64,000 nt of DNA, taken from positions 504,606-568,605 of the forward strand of contig BFEA01000469.1 in the NCBI GenBank assembly GCA_003427395.1, in the 5' to 3' direction. The translations under genes and the position numbers were made by a program. The notes beneath the pieces were generated by a model. The model saw only the letters and a list, made by a program, of their open reading frames with translations. It was not told the DNA's origin and searched no databases. Source of the DNA: Chara braunii. Lineage: Eukaryota > Streptophyta > Charophyceae > Charales > Characeae. This document shows, one piece after another, positions 24,998-35,242 of the stretch (position 1 is its first letter; every line of letters starts with the position of its first letter).

Positions 24998-26626
24998 GGG
25001 CGTCATTAGACACGTCTTACGAGTTCCTTGAGCCACAAGGCATTTTCCTTGTGCTCGTAAGGGAATTTTTTCCACACATCCTTGGGGGCATCCCCCGAGA
25101 ACGTTTCCTTGTGCAGCACAAGGGAATTTTTTCCACACATCCTTGGGGGCATCCCCCGAGAACGTTTCCTTGTGGCCTGCACACGGCCATTGTCATATGA
25201 AAATACGCGGCCGCGGGCGGGGGTGTCCTTGGTCCAGCGTCCGTTGTCCATGTGGAGACGGTGTGGTCCAGCCACGTCCAGCGAGAAAGGGCACGAGGCA
25301 GGCCACAAAAAATAAAATAAAAAAGGGGGACCTCTATGTTCGAAATTCAAAATTTGAGGTACGGTTGTGGTGACGATGACAACGTTCGGCTTGCTGCGTG
25401 TAGACGGTGCAGGCCTGAATCGGCCTTAGCGGCGGTGTCCCTTTCACCCACCTCCCGGTCAGTGTACGTGCATGCACCGGGTGCGTCCATCGCCGTCGAG
25501 CTTCTCCTCCACGTCGTCCGCGCTGTCACACGTAGTTTCACCAGGGGGACGACATCCACAGAGAGGTGGCAGCTTCTGGGACCTCTCCTCAAGGGGTGAG
25601 CAGGTTATGTCTCTGGGGTGCGAGGATCGAACGGCAGCGGAGAGATGTCATCCCTGTGGAGTTGGTGGTGATGTAGGGCGGCGGAGAGGGCGGACGTGCG
25701 CTGTTGACACCACTTGAGGGGCAGCCGTGGCGGCGGCCGTGTCAACTGTTGTTCTTCGTTGTCAGCAGGAGAGGGCACTGGGACCAATGAAGGAGCAGTT
25801 GCGCACGGAGAAGAAGGAGGCTTGTGCAAGCTGCGGATGACGGCCCCGGCTACATGGCAACTTCGGAGGCTGTCATTGAGCTGTGCTACACGTTGGGTTG
25901 CGGCGTCATTCCACGAGCAACACCGAGGTGGTGGATCAAACGCAGGACGGGGGGATCGTGGGAAGACCTTCGACAATGCGACGACACCACGGATGACTAC
26001 TTCAATGAGAAGCAATGCAGCACCGAGGAGCAGCAGAGGGACCACAAGAAGCAGCACAGCGACATGGAGCAGCAGAGGGAGCCTGCGGTACTGGTCGGCC
26101 ATGTCTGTTGTCGGACATCTAGCACACGACAGCGGAGAGGCAAGAGTCTTGTCGGACGTGCAGCACGTGACGACATGTGCGGGAATATGATGCTCGTGCA
26201 GAAACCTCTTCCATGGATGGACTGAAGGCGTGTTGCGGACGTTCCTCGAGCGCGGGAGGCCGCATGATGCTGGCTGAAAACGACGATGCCACCCGATGGA
26301 GGCCCACCGCCAACAGTAGCCGTTGGGGACCGTTGGGGGACTACGCAGACGATGGAGGGTGGCGATGTCTGTGCTAACGCCGTTGGACCACATCTGGACC
26401 ACCCAAGAACCGAAACTCATGTCTTCACCACTCCGTGAATCACGGTTCCTTAAGCTCCAACGAGGTCCCTTGGGGGTAAGGAAATTTTGGCTGAGGCCAC
26501 AAGGACGCCACAAGGAATTTTCCTTGTGGCGTTGTCACATTTCTTTTTCAATTTCGTCCCCAAGGACAGGTGGTATGAGCATGCCCTTGTGGATCTCACC
26601 TCCCCGAGGAGTGTCTAACGACGCCC
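24998..26626 (+). mobile_element. Non-autonomous PIF/Harbinger-like DNA transposon
   Basis: Termini are GGGCGTCATTAGACAC at the left and, in reverse complement, GGGCGTCGTTAGACAC at the right (15 of 16 identical). TTA flanks both sides (24,995-24,997 and 26,627-26,629), as expected for PIF/Harbinger. Subterminal regions carry repeated CCACAAGG/CCTTGTGG blocks, including a 61-bp tandem duplication at about 25,061 and 25,122. Only an N-terminal transposase fragment is recognisable inside, and no DDE catalytic region is visible. Confidence 0.75.
25824..26225 (+). pseudogene. Harbinger-like transposase N-terminal fragment
   Basis: This 133-codon frame inside the TIR element contains PRWWIKRRTGGSWEDLRQ and then CDDTTDDYFNEK at about residues 34-63 (25,923-26,013). 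From memory, this Trp-rich, KRRTGG-type block matches the region just upstream of the catalytic domain in plant HARBI1/ALP1-like transposases. The rest of the frame is Gln- and Arg-rich and does not continue as a DDE domain. Reading frames on both strands across this GC-rich interior are open for long stretches, so openness alone carries little weight. I regard it as a captured or decayed remnant in a deletion derivative that would need an autonomous partner. Confidence 0.5.
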
Positions 26627-26899
26627 TTAGTCTTCTTTTTCTTTTTTTTTTTCTTATTACATGAAATGAAATGATCCGTGCTAAGTAAAGAGCGGGGAAG
26701 TCGAGACATGGTCCAAATCGAGAAAAAAAAAGAACCGAAAAGCAACAGCAGGGCAGGAGCAGAAAGTGTCCTTTCTTCGTCTCAAACCACCACACCACCA
26801 CTCCATCTGGGCCAGTTTTCTTTGACAAACCAAAAATTGCATTTCCCAGAGCCTAAGATCTGCAGTGCCAGCCTGTTGAAAAGTAATTGTCGTACCGAG

Positions 26900-27100
26900 C
26901 CCCTGGGCACTGTGGATGATATATTAATTTATTGTAAGGTGACGGCGCTGAGATATGATCATCGAACTGACCGGCCCTAGGAACTCAGAATTAATTGTAG
27001 TACTTTACTCATCTACTTGCAGTGGGGTTCGAACTCAGGTCTGTATTTCAACAGTTCAGTTCAGGGGTGTACCAACTGAGCTAGGGCCAAGTGGTGCACT
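26900..27100 (-). mobile_element. tRNA-derived SINE
   Basis: On the minus strand the head reads GGCCCTAGCTCAGTTGGTAC (A box) and, 40 bp on, GAGTTCGAACCCC (B box). The body has GGCCGGTCAGTTCGATGATC and ATATCTCAGCGCCGTCACC, shared with the copy near 22,450. No T-rich or A-rich tail was recognised with certainty. Confidence 0.7.
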
Positions 27101-27437
27101 GTAGATTTTGCCTCGGTACATGTAGACAAGAACAATGAACAGTGCAGGGGTTGTCGGAGTGGTGGTCCAAACATCAATCTTTGTCTCTACCCCCGAGATA
27201 GATTATGTAAGCGACTAAAAAAAAGGAAAAAAAAAGATTAGGTAAGTGAGGTTCTCTCTCTAGTGCTCAACCGCGAAGCATCCCATTTTGGCTAGTTCTT
27301 TTAGGGCTCAAAATCAGGAGCTTTCAATTTTGGTCATTAAATTGTTCATTAAATATTAAGAAAAAAAAATCTCCATTTTGCAGACATGGGTGTTATCTAT
27401 TGTTGTGAACCATTGTTAAGCTGGACGCAGATATTGC

Positions 27438-27735
27438 AAGGAAAATGAGCGATAGTGAATTCCAGAAAACCAAGCAGCATCATACACATGAAACCAGATA
27501 GTCTTGACCTCGAACCAAAAGCAGAATTGCAACTCGAGTTCCATCAAATAAGAGCACAGCAAAAGCTCACAAGTGACAATGCTGGAATAGTCTCATCATC
27601 ATCAACAATGAACCGATGTCGAATTCCTATCTGGCGCTCAGCGCCCAGACTACGAATGGCAGATCCTATCTAGCCTATCTACAATGCCGCTGGTGATGTC
27701 AACAGCTTCCCGAAGTACGAGTAGATCTCGGCCAA
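27438..27735 (+). repeat. ~300-bp dispersed repeat, copy 1
   Basis: It is collinear with 63,702-64,000 on the same strand, with roughly 80-85% identity by eye. Shared landmarks are GCAGCATCATACACAT near the start, TAGTCTCATCATCATCA in the middle, and GGCAGATCCTATCTAGCCTA near the end. A palindromic TGGCGCTCAGCGCCC lies in it. The class is unknown. Confidence 0.8.
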
Positions 27736-27947
27736 TGCCGTTCGCCTCAAGCACCAGGTATGTCTCGCGCTTCACTCACAATCTCGATTCCCCACACAGA
27801 TGCCACGTGCACCCAAGAACCACCGTGCGCCCCATCCAGCATCTCGCAGGCCAGCTCGGCTATGGCTGCCTGCGTGTGCCCTGCTTGCCCGTGAGTGCTT
27901 GCCTGCCAATAGTGCAGCAGCGCCTGTGCCCGGATGTCCAATGCAAA

Positions 27948-27981
27948 GGCAGGCCACTTTCTTTTATCAAAGTGGCCTGCC
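27948..27981. repeat. Perfect 13-bp stem hairpin
   Basis: GGCAGGCCACTTT is followed after 8 bp (CTTTTATC) by its exact reverse complement AAAGTGGCCTGCC. The surrounding sequence is rich in GCCTGCC words. Its function is unknown. Confidence 0.85.
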
Positions 27982-28369
27982 TGCTGCGTGCTGCCTGGCT
28001 GCGCTGGGACCCTGCCAGAAGCTTCCGGTAGGCCCCAAGTGGCTGAGACCCTGACCCTGGGGTGGTTACCCGTGTCCAACTGCCAGCGGCCTGTGTTCAG
28101 TCCATGCCCCTTGTCTGGCCCAGGGCCTGCCTCAGATTCATTTGGAAAAAGGCAGTCAGGGCCTGGGCTCACTCAACCAACTGGCGCTGCGCAACTGCTT
28201 GAATTTCCCAGCTGTGTCCAACCCAGCAAAAATAGGCCTCTCGTGCCTTGTCAGGGCCGCCTTCACTTAGGGCGGCCGTTCTGGCTGAAACAGGGCCAAG
28301 TACGGCTTACCGAGGCTTTGAACCTCGCATTCTGTCCTCCATACTTCGACAGTCCTCTGAGAAGTTCAA

Positions 28370-28875
28370 TCACTCAATCTGGCGCTTTCCTTTCTGCAGT
28401 GACTTCTCATACTGAGCGACAACCTGTGGAGCGGTCTGCATCAGTTCCTCCCGTGTAAACCACCTGTCCTCTTTTGGATCAATGGGATGTCTGAACCGAA
28501 CGCGATATTGCAGCTTCGGCTTCGGAGGACGGCCCCTGCCTGTTGGTCTTGGAACTGACATTTCTTTGTGATCCACGATGTCGTCGATGTCGACCTCTCC
28601 ATCCATGGTTGGGGGCAGCATCGAGCGACGAGGGGTAAACTGATCAGTTTCTTTGGAAGGTGTGAGGTGGAATGGTGACCAGGGATCCAAATTACATACG
28701 ATGGCCCGTCCGGATCATTCCCGACGACATCAAGAACCTCCCATGGCCCGAAGTACTGTGGCATGAGCTTGCGGGAGATCCCATGCTCCTGCCCCAGTTC
28801 AGAGGCTTTGACCCAGACTCTGTCCCCTACTTGGAATGTTGATGGGCGGCGGTGCTTGTTCTCAGATTCTATCAT
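28370..28875 (-). pseudogene. Element C: integrase C-terminus and chromodomain-like tail
   Basis: The first frame (28,875-28,691) contains FQVGDRVWVKASELGQEHG and MPQYFGPWEVLDVVG, the SH3-like linker that follows integrase in Gypsy elements. A frame change near 28,690 leads to a segment (28,690-28,370) with YRVRFRHPIDPKEDRWF and TREELMQTAPQVVAQYE, which resembles the degenerate chromodomain end of these proteins. Such tails are thought to steer integration to particular chromatin. Three aromatic cage residues cannot be assigned with confidence. Confidence 0.7.
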
Positions 28876-28888
28876 TTTCGCCTGTGCT

Positions 28889-29344
28889 CTATGAATCTGT
28901 TCTTACAGCTTGCTGCACCAGGCGTTCATATCGATAGGCGAACTCAAAAAAAATAAAAAAAATGGTGCCTGGTGCAGCAGCCGGCTGGTTCTCAGGTAGT
29001 AGAAAGTCTAGGGGTAATCTAGGCTTGAAGGTCAGTAGCAGACTGTTAGGGCTCAACCCTGTTGCGCTGTGCACAGCGTTGTTGTACAGACTGGCGACGA
29101 GGGCAAGTTTCTCATCCCAGTCCACCTTGTTAGGCTTGATATAGCGCCTCAACAAATGTTGTACAGCGCAGTTCAGCTGCTCTGCTTGCCCGTTTGCCTC
29201 TGGGTGCTTCCCGAAGGTCATCTGCAGCTGTGTCCCCTGTTCTGTAGCTGCGGCTTTCCACAATTCACTCGTAAATCGCACATCCCGGCCACTAACTATA
29301 GACATTGGCAGTCCAAAATCCTTGACCCAGCTTCCTTTAAACAA
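28889..29344 (-). pseudogene. Element C: integrase catalytic core, second half
   Basis: This 151-codon frame includes SIVSGRDVRFTSELWKA, where the Asp of GRD is the second catalytic acid, and GKHPEANGQAEQLN, which carries the catalytic Glu. It continues with NAVHSATGLSPNSLLLTFKP, typical of Gypsy integrases. The start of the core with the first catalytic Asp lies upstream (29,345-29,490), where stops and frame changes interrupt it. The frame ends next to an A-rich insertion near 28,950. It would be inactive as an enzyme. Confidence 0.85.
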
Positions 29345-29488
29345 CTTAATGACGTACTCGGTCTATAAGCTGTTTCGAGCATTACGATTAACCTAGCATA
29401 CTTACTAAACCTATCCACAATGACAAAGACGTATCACATACCGCTCTTGATGGTGACCAGCGTGTCCATGAAGTCCATGGACAGGGTC

Positions 29489-29833
29489 TCACCGTGCCTT
29501 TTTGGTATTGAGGGGCTTGAGAAGCCCAAGAGGGGCCTGTGTACGTGGCTTGTCCCTCTGACACACTTGATAAGTCTCCATGTACAGCTTGGCGTCTCTC
29601 ATCATTGTGGGCCACCAGAACTGCTGCAGCAAGTTGGCTGCAGCCTTATTATAACCAAAATGTCCTGTGGTGTCATGGCACTCACCTAAAAATAAACTAC
29701 GCAAAGACTCCCGGTTGGGCACACACAAACGTTTATTCTCGGCCTTTTCGAGGAACAGCAGGTCATTGACCAAGACAAACTCGTCAGAAGTCACTTTATC
29801 CTTCGCCTCGAGACTGCGTATGATCTCAACCAT
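29489..29833 (-). pseudogene. Element C: integrase zinc-binding (HHCC) region
   Basis: The frame contains RLCVPNRESLRSLFLGECHD, then TTGHFGYNKAAANLLQQFWW and a YMETYQVCQRDKPRTQ segment. His of ECHD, His of TGHFG and Cys of VCQRD fit the HHCC module, but the first Cys of the usual C-x-x-C pair is Tyr here (TYQVC). The following residues PLGLLKPL match the start of the catalytic core linker. The frame is intact only locally. Confidence 0.8.
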
Positions 29834-29849
29834 AAACGGATCGTCGCGA

Positions 29850-30330
29850 TGACTTCCACCAAGGATCGAGTAACATCGTTCGCAAGCCCAAACTCAATTA
29901 TCAATACACCTACGTGAGAACGCATCAGCAACCTTGTTGTACTTCCCTTTGATGTACTGGGGTTCGAAGTCATATTGCTCTATGACTTCAATCCAGCGTT
30001 TCAGCGCATCGGAGAGCACCGACTGGGTTCTCATCCACTTTAGGGGCTGATGATCAGTCCCGACGCAGAAGAACCTTCCAAGGAGATAGTGCCTCTAGTG
30101 GGTTAGCGCTTTGTAGATCGCATAGAGCTCCATCTCATAGGGGGACTTAGCCGACTTCTGAGAGGGCATCTTTTTGGACATGTACTCGACCGGCCTCAAC
30201 TTTGGCCCCTCCTGCTACGCAAGCACGGCACCAATGCTATATTGGCTGGCATCCGTGGTTACTATAAATGGCTTGTCAGGATCAGGAAGTTTCAAGACCC
30301 CTTGAACCCCATGGTGTGTTAAGGAGTGCT
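29850..30330 (-). pseudogene. Element C: RNase H domain, broken by stops
   Basis: Minus-strand translation gives PFIVTTDASQYSIGAVLA (first catalytic Asp region), then YEMELYAIYKAL (Glu) and VGTDHQPLKW (Asp), which are Gypsy RNase H landmarks. A TAG stop follows GAVLA, another interrupts the THWRHYLL-type segment at the Trp position, and a third lies near 29,905. The domain joins the reverse transcriptase upstream through a further frame change near 30,370. Confidence 0.8.
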
Positions 30331-31127
30331 TCAGATGTATGAAAGCAGCCTTACACTTGTCTGTCCGCTCCCACGGCGTGTGAGGTCCGTCAAAGGTGCG
30401 GCCAGTGTGCTATAGTTCTTTACAAAATTGCAGTAGTAGCCGGTCATCCCTAAGGACCTCATCTCAGTCACAGACTGAGGACGCGGCCAGTCACGAATGT
30501 TGGCCACCTTCGTGTCATTGGGCTTCAATTCCTCCACAGAAATCTCATGACCCAGATACAAGATCCGGGTGCGGCCAAACTCACACTTCTCCCGATTAAT
30601 CTTGAACTGGTGCTGCCGAAGGAGACTAAGAACTTTATCTAGATGGGCCACATGCTCCTCGACAGTCCTACTAAAGATAAGTATGTCATCGAGGTACACG
30701 ATGACAAACTTGTCCAAGTAGTCATGAAAAATCCGGTTCATAGCGTGCTGAAAGGTGTCAGGAGCATTGCAAAGGCTGAAAGGCATCACCACAAACTCGT
30801 ACAGACCGTACCTGGTCTGAAAAGCGGTTTGTGTTGATCCTCAGGCCGGATTGCAATCTGGTGGTACCCGGATTTCAAGTCTATCTTACTGAAGTACCGA
30901 CACCCTTGCACTCGGTCCAACAGGTCATTGATGTGCAGTAGGGGCTCTGCGTTCTTTACAATGATGGCATTGAGGCCCCTATACTCGATGCACATCCTCA
31001 ATGTTCCCCCCTTCTTCGGTACGAATAGGATAGGAGATCCGTAAGGGGAGACACTAGACTGGATCCAACCCTTTTCTATGAGTTCCTTGAGTTGTCGGCG
31101 AAGCTCATCAAGCTTCGCTGGAGACAT
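30331..31127 (-). pseudogene. Element C: reverse transcriptase with one frameshift
   Basis: The first frame (31,127-30,786) has the fingers and palm: GSPILFVPKKGGTLRMCIEY, RGLNAI and YFSKIDLKSGYHQI, with the first catalytic Asp in KIDLKSG. A single-base frame change near 30,825 moves the protein into the frame 30,792-30,331. That frame has VMPFSLCNAPDTFQ and IVYLDDILIFS, an intact YLDD box. Further landmarks are LGHEISVEELKPN and MRSLGMTGYYCNFVKNY. Apart from the frame change the catalytic residues survive, so this is the best-preserved module of element C. Confidence 0.9.
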
Positions 31128-31436
31128 CCGCTAGATCCTACCCTTCGGAATGCTAGACTTTGGGATAATCTCTATTGCGTGGGCGACCTCCCTCTCAACA
31201 ACCTCTTTCGGCTCTTCAAATAGATTAGGGTACCTATCGACTACTCCGTCTATCTCTGTAGGCACTTTCACCGGCTCACCCTCTGCAGAGATGTAAGCTA
31301 AGTACATACCCACCTTCGGATTTTGCTTATAATAAGTATAAAACACGGCCGCACACATACATCCGTAGGACTCAATCAGACTACTAGCTTTATACTTACG
31401 TAATTTGGCGTGTGTTTGACCACTTTTCAATCCCAG

Positions 31437-31784
31437 TCAAACTTGGGCTGGGCGACCGAAAGATAGTACATACCCAGCAAGATGTCCATAAGGGAGATCA
31501 TTGCTGACTAGGAACGAGACTCGGTGTCTCAGTTCCCCTCTCGCGTACGGGAAACGACACTCGATGACTTTGAGGTAGTCAGTGATTACCATGCGCTGTT
31601 TGTTGGCACAGGTCGACTCCACAGGTCGACTTAGGCGTTGTACTTGCCCCTGGAAGCGCCGCGTTTCAACGCACACGCGCCTGATAAAGTTCCTCGTCGA
31701 GCAAGTATCGTAGTAGGCCCTGACCTTGCGGCCGCCCATATCTACCTCGCCGACGAACAACTCACCCTTAGGAGTTTTTGCCAT
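31437..31784 (-). pseudogene. Element C: aspartic protease region
   Basis: This frame reads ELFVGEVDMGGRKVRAYYDT, then CSTRNFIRR. It corresponds to the retropepsin start VDSGA-THNFI, but the active-site triplet D-S/T-G is D-T-C, losing the Gly. It ends with a VLSFGRPAQV segment where an LGMDWL-like motif would be expected. The region linking it to the reverse transcriptase (31,131-31,430) contains EEPKEVVEREVAHAIEI and ends with a stop before the RT frame. It is non-functional. Confidence 0.75.
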
Positions 31785-32098
31785 GGCCGTCCAAGAAGCT
31801 AGCGGGTTCGATCTATACCACTCCTCCTCTAGCTCCTCTCATGACCGTATCCCTGTAACTGTACGTACCCACTTAGCCACCTTGCTGCACTCCCCAGCCA
31901 CAAGCACTTCCACGTGAGGCAAGGTTAACTTGCACTTCACGTAGATTGGCACTGACCTCAACCATGTGTCGAGGTCCTCACCCCTCTTATTTCCTGAGAA
32001 GGGTTTAGGCGATGCAATGGCAGTTTTGGGAACCCACTGTCCTTAGCCCGGTGCCTGCACTACTCCAGGCTGTGGACCTTGGGGTGTAGGCTGATGCA

Positions 32099-32946
32099 CT
32101 AGCTGCTGTTGGGGCTGTCTACCCTAAGGTGTTCTGGCTGCGAGACGGCAGGCTGCCCTATTACTGCAGTCTGCAACGGAGGTTGGGAGAACACTGTTCG
32201 CACATGAATCTGTACTCTATGACCTGCTGTGAACCCGCCTGTCAAAGGCATACCTAGTTGGGAAGCGGCCTGCACTGAAGTTGGAGAGACTGCAAATGGG
32301 GCTACTCCAGTTAGCGGTGGGACAAAAGGAGGAGGTTGTACCACGGGCCAGACACCCGGCCATGATGGTGATGGTGCGGCCTGAACTCGCCCGACCAACA
32401 TGGCCAGGCTCCGCTGAATGTCCTGCAAGAGTAACGTGTGGTAGTCCCGCATCTCCACTACATTTAGCAGGGCTGTCCTCACGGTCCTTACATCGTCATC
32501 CATATTGGCCAGGTCCATCTACTTTAACTCTCTAATGTCCGCTTGTCTCCGTTGCATCCTTGACCTTCGTCTGATCATCCTCTCTTTCTCTGCCTGTATC
32601 TCATCTAATGCCTTCTATAGCTGTGCCTCATGAGTGCTTGCTCGCTGTATGGCGACCTCCTCGGGAGTTAACACTAACTGTTGGCTTGCCATAACGCCAA
32701 CGGACTGACTCTCTGTGCGACCGTCGTCCCTACAGTTCCTGAACTATTGGCCTGGGAACTTTGCTGCGCAGCGGTGGCCATGGATGCTAAAGTAGCTGCC
32801 TCGCTTGCGAAGGCTCTACTTGCCTCTGCGTCCCTAGCCCTCCGCTGCTGCTGCTGACTCTCCCTAAGCGGGTGGAACAAAAATCGGTCACCCTCTGGTC
32901 CTAATGTTAAGTGGACCATTGGGCATCTTGACGAACGCAGGACCAA
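32099..32946 (-). pseudogene. Element C: gag-like N-terminal region
   Basis: Two minus-strand frames make up this region. The upstream one (32,946-32,674) is Ala/Gln-rich: RESQQQQRRARDAEASRAF and ASEAATLASMATAAQQSSQA. The downstream one (32,518-32,099) has MDLANMDDDVRTVRTALLN and YHTLLLQDIQRSLAMLVGR, followed by a Pro-rich tail. Stops lie between them. This helical, low-complexity layout precedes protease in the usual gag position, but no capsid core or zinc knuckle is recognisable. The name rests mainly on position. Confidence 0.55.
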
Positions 32947-33844
32947 CAGTGGGACCTAGTGCATGTGATGGATTGTTGCACGTGGAGTGGCTGCACCAAT
33001 AGCAGCAGCCGTGATACTGGTTGTCCATTTTCGGCCGACGATGCGGTTTTCGCCTTCCCTTTTCCACTGGAGTTGTTGTTGCTTCGCGGCTGGACGGTGG
33101 CCGCCTGATCTCCCTCACGTAATGATGGGGTGGTTGTCGGGTCTTCCACAATGTTGTCCGGTTGGACTGCAACGACTTGCTGCGAACGCGGACCAAATTT
33201 CCCTTTCTCCACATGGGCTGGCTGCCATGCTGACTTCTCGTGTGCAGCAACCGGGTTGGTCTTGATGATCTCACGCGCCTTGTCGATGATTTTGGCAAAG
33301 GTCATGTACTGTTCTTGGTCATCGAAACCGAGGCTCAAGGCGGCACACGACCGATTGTAGAACTCCCGACGCAGATGGGAAAATGGCAACTCGAGATCAG
33401 GTGTTGCCACGATCTTTTGCCATTCGGTGAGCCAATCGCGTGTTGGTGTGTTGCCTTGAGTCATGGCGAAGAGGCGGTTGATGGCGAGCTCCGGGGCGTC
33501 ATCCACAATGAACCGCTTCTTCCATTCTTTCGTCACCTCGCCCCAAGAGATTTTCTTGTGTAGGTCAGAGACGTGGACGTTGTGGATGATTGCCATGTGG
33601 CTAAGCCAGATCTGGCATCCGCCCTTGACGTTGAGGAACAACGCCGAGATGTACAAGTGATTGGGGACCTCATGAATCCCAATCTCCATTGTAAAGCCGT
33701 GCCACCAGACGACTGGGTCCTGATGCGTATAGTCATCAAACTTCTCGATCCGGAAAGTCGTCATCTTATATGGCTGCGATGCACAAGTGCATCGTTGTCG
33801 GGCGCTGGTGTAGCTGCCTGAGCTCGGTCTTCAAGGTGCCGAAC
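32907..33844 (-). pseudogene. Element B: gag, downstream part
   Basis: The 285-codon frame 33,764-32,907 reads MTTFRIEKFDDYTHQDPVVW and KGGCQIWLSHMAIIHNVHVS. It continues with WGEVTKEWKKRFIVDDAPEL, AINRLFAMTQGNTPTRDWL and FSHLRREFYNRSCAALSLGF. This is a retrotransposon gag core of a kind I associate with Chara Gypsy elements. A short stop lies just before the Met (33,767). The C-terminus loses similarity after about 33,000, before any zinc knuckle, where element C begins. On the upstream side the frame is cut at 33,844 by the nested element. Its missing N-terminal part lies at 42,106-42,705. Confidence 0.8.
33840..33844. repeat. Target-site duplication CGAAC, left copy
   Basis: CGAAC directly precedes the TGTGCCGGACC end of the nested element. 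The same five bases follow its other end at 42,106-42,110. The 5-bp length is standard for LTR retrotransposons. Confidence 0.9.
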
Positions 33845-34157
33845 TGTGCCGGACCCGCCAACTGTGGTGCTCCGCTTAGGATAGAGATGGAGATGGAGGA
33901 TGAAGGGGGAGCGAAGTGGCACAATGCAGCTCCCACACTAGACTCCAACGCACGTACTCCCAGATGTGCGAATGTAGAATGCCTAAAAAACAGACAACAA
34001 CTGGGGTATACCCCAACGGACTGACTGGACTGGACTAGACTGGACTGGTTGGTACCGACAGAGGTACCGACTTGGACTGGACTACCCCGAATACAGCACA
34101 GGCCTGTGAGAACAGGCCAAGGGGCTGGTCTTACAAGCCAACCAGAGGTCCGCTACA
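33845..34157 (-). repeat. 3' LTR of nested element A
   Basis: The 313-bp copy matches 41,798-42,105 throughout. On the plus strand it starts TGTGCCGGACCCGCCAAC and ends GGTCCGCTACA. It contains a GGACT pentamer array near 34,025-34,050 and a 5-bp length difference from the other LTR there. Confidence 0.92.
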
Positions 34158-35242
34158 CGATCCTCGGCCTGTGATGGATCGCCTAGATACAAGCACGCTT
34201 CCGCCAAGAAGTGGAACTCTACCAAAGAAAAAGAAAACCCAAGTAGTCTAGGATGTGGAGCAAGCTCCATGCTGAGTCCATGCGATGCAACCTAGGATAG
34301 AAAATGTCACAAAAACAGCAATGTCACAACTAACAGCCTAAGTGAAAGCAGAAGCAACTAACTAGCATACATGTCCTAGGAAAGCAGAAAGTAATGACAA
34401 ATAAACCCTAGAATGTTGGAGGCGGTAGCCTCAGTGTGGAAGCAACTGAGTAGTGTATAAGTCCTAAGAACAACAAAAGTAGAAACAACTAAATCCTAGA
34501 AATGTCAGAGGCAGTAGCCTTAGTATGAGAGCAACAAAGCAACAACAAGACAACCGTATGTCGCAGGAGGAGTGTGTCACAAACCAAAAGGTGGGATGGT
34601 CTCTGAGGGTGGCAAATGCAGCCTAGGGGTCGATAACTCCTAAGGGCATCCACACAGAATGACAGGGAGGCACATGTCATTAGGCTCAATAAGGGTATGG
34701 AACTGGGAGCGAACAGAACCAATGATCCTAACAGATAGACCATCAGGGTGGGTAATGCTCGACTAAAGGGGTGACCGCTATGGAGGGTTGACCATGCAAG
34801 GGAACAAGGGAGCTTGGTATACTGGGCGCACCTAGATGAAGCATGCGAGGTTGCCTAACTAAGGCGTGAGGGTCGGCAGAGGGTAGAAAAAGTGATGGGT
34901 AAGGGAATCATGCAAACTACTCCTAAGGTGGGGGAAGTTGGAGCTGGATCCGTAAGCTGGGAAGCCAAGGCAACGCTACGGTCCCGATGCCTATGCGTAT
35001 ACCAAGGGAGAACCCAACTCAGAGGGACTCGGCGAAGGGAGACCATCATGCGACAAAACTAGGGTACTGACGACGTCTGAAGTAGGCAGAGCTGATTGTG
35101 ACGAAGTCCATGAAGCTGCCGATGACGTCCATGATGAGAAGTCCGGAATGTCATCGAGGAAGAGCCACAACGTCGACAAGCTGAAGTGGCAAAACTGGAG
35201 TGGGTGGAGTATTCGGAAGTCAAAAACGTGGGAAGATAAGTC
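34158..35242 (-). other. Element A 3' non-coding segment
   Basis: It lies between the chromodomain frame and the 3' LTR. Several short unrelated frames occur. No convincing polypurine tract is seen directly before the LTR; the adjacent minus-strand bases are GCCGAGGATCG. Confidence 0.6.

Larger units (their letters stand above)
28370..32990 (-). mobile_element. Decayed Gypsy-type LTR retrotransposon (element C)
   Basis: On the minus strand the order is gag-like, protease, reverse transcriptase, RNase H, integrase and a C-terminal chromodomain-like tail, which is the Gypsy order. Multiple stops and frameshifts break every module. No LTR pair could be matched at its ends. On the upstream side it abuts the truncated gag of another element near 32,990. 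It lies antisense within ABCA intron 1. Confidence 0.85.

Noticed and set aside
25605-26513. 302-codon minus-strand frame inside the Harbinger-like element
   Set aside because: It has biased Pro/Leu/Ser/Arg composition and no recognised domain, and it opposes the transposase fragment. It looks like a GC-driven shadow frame.
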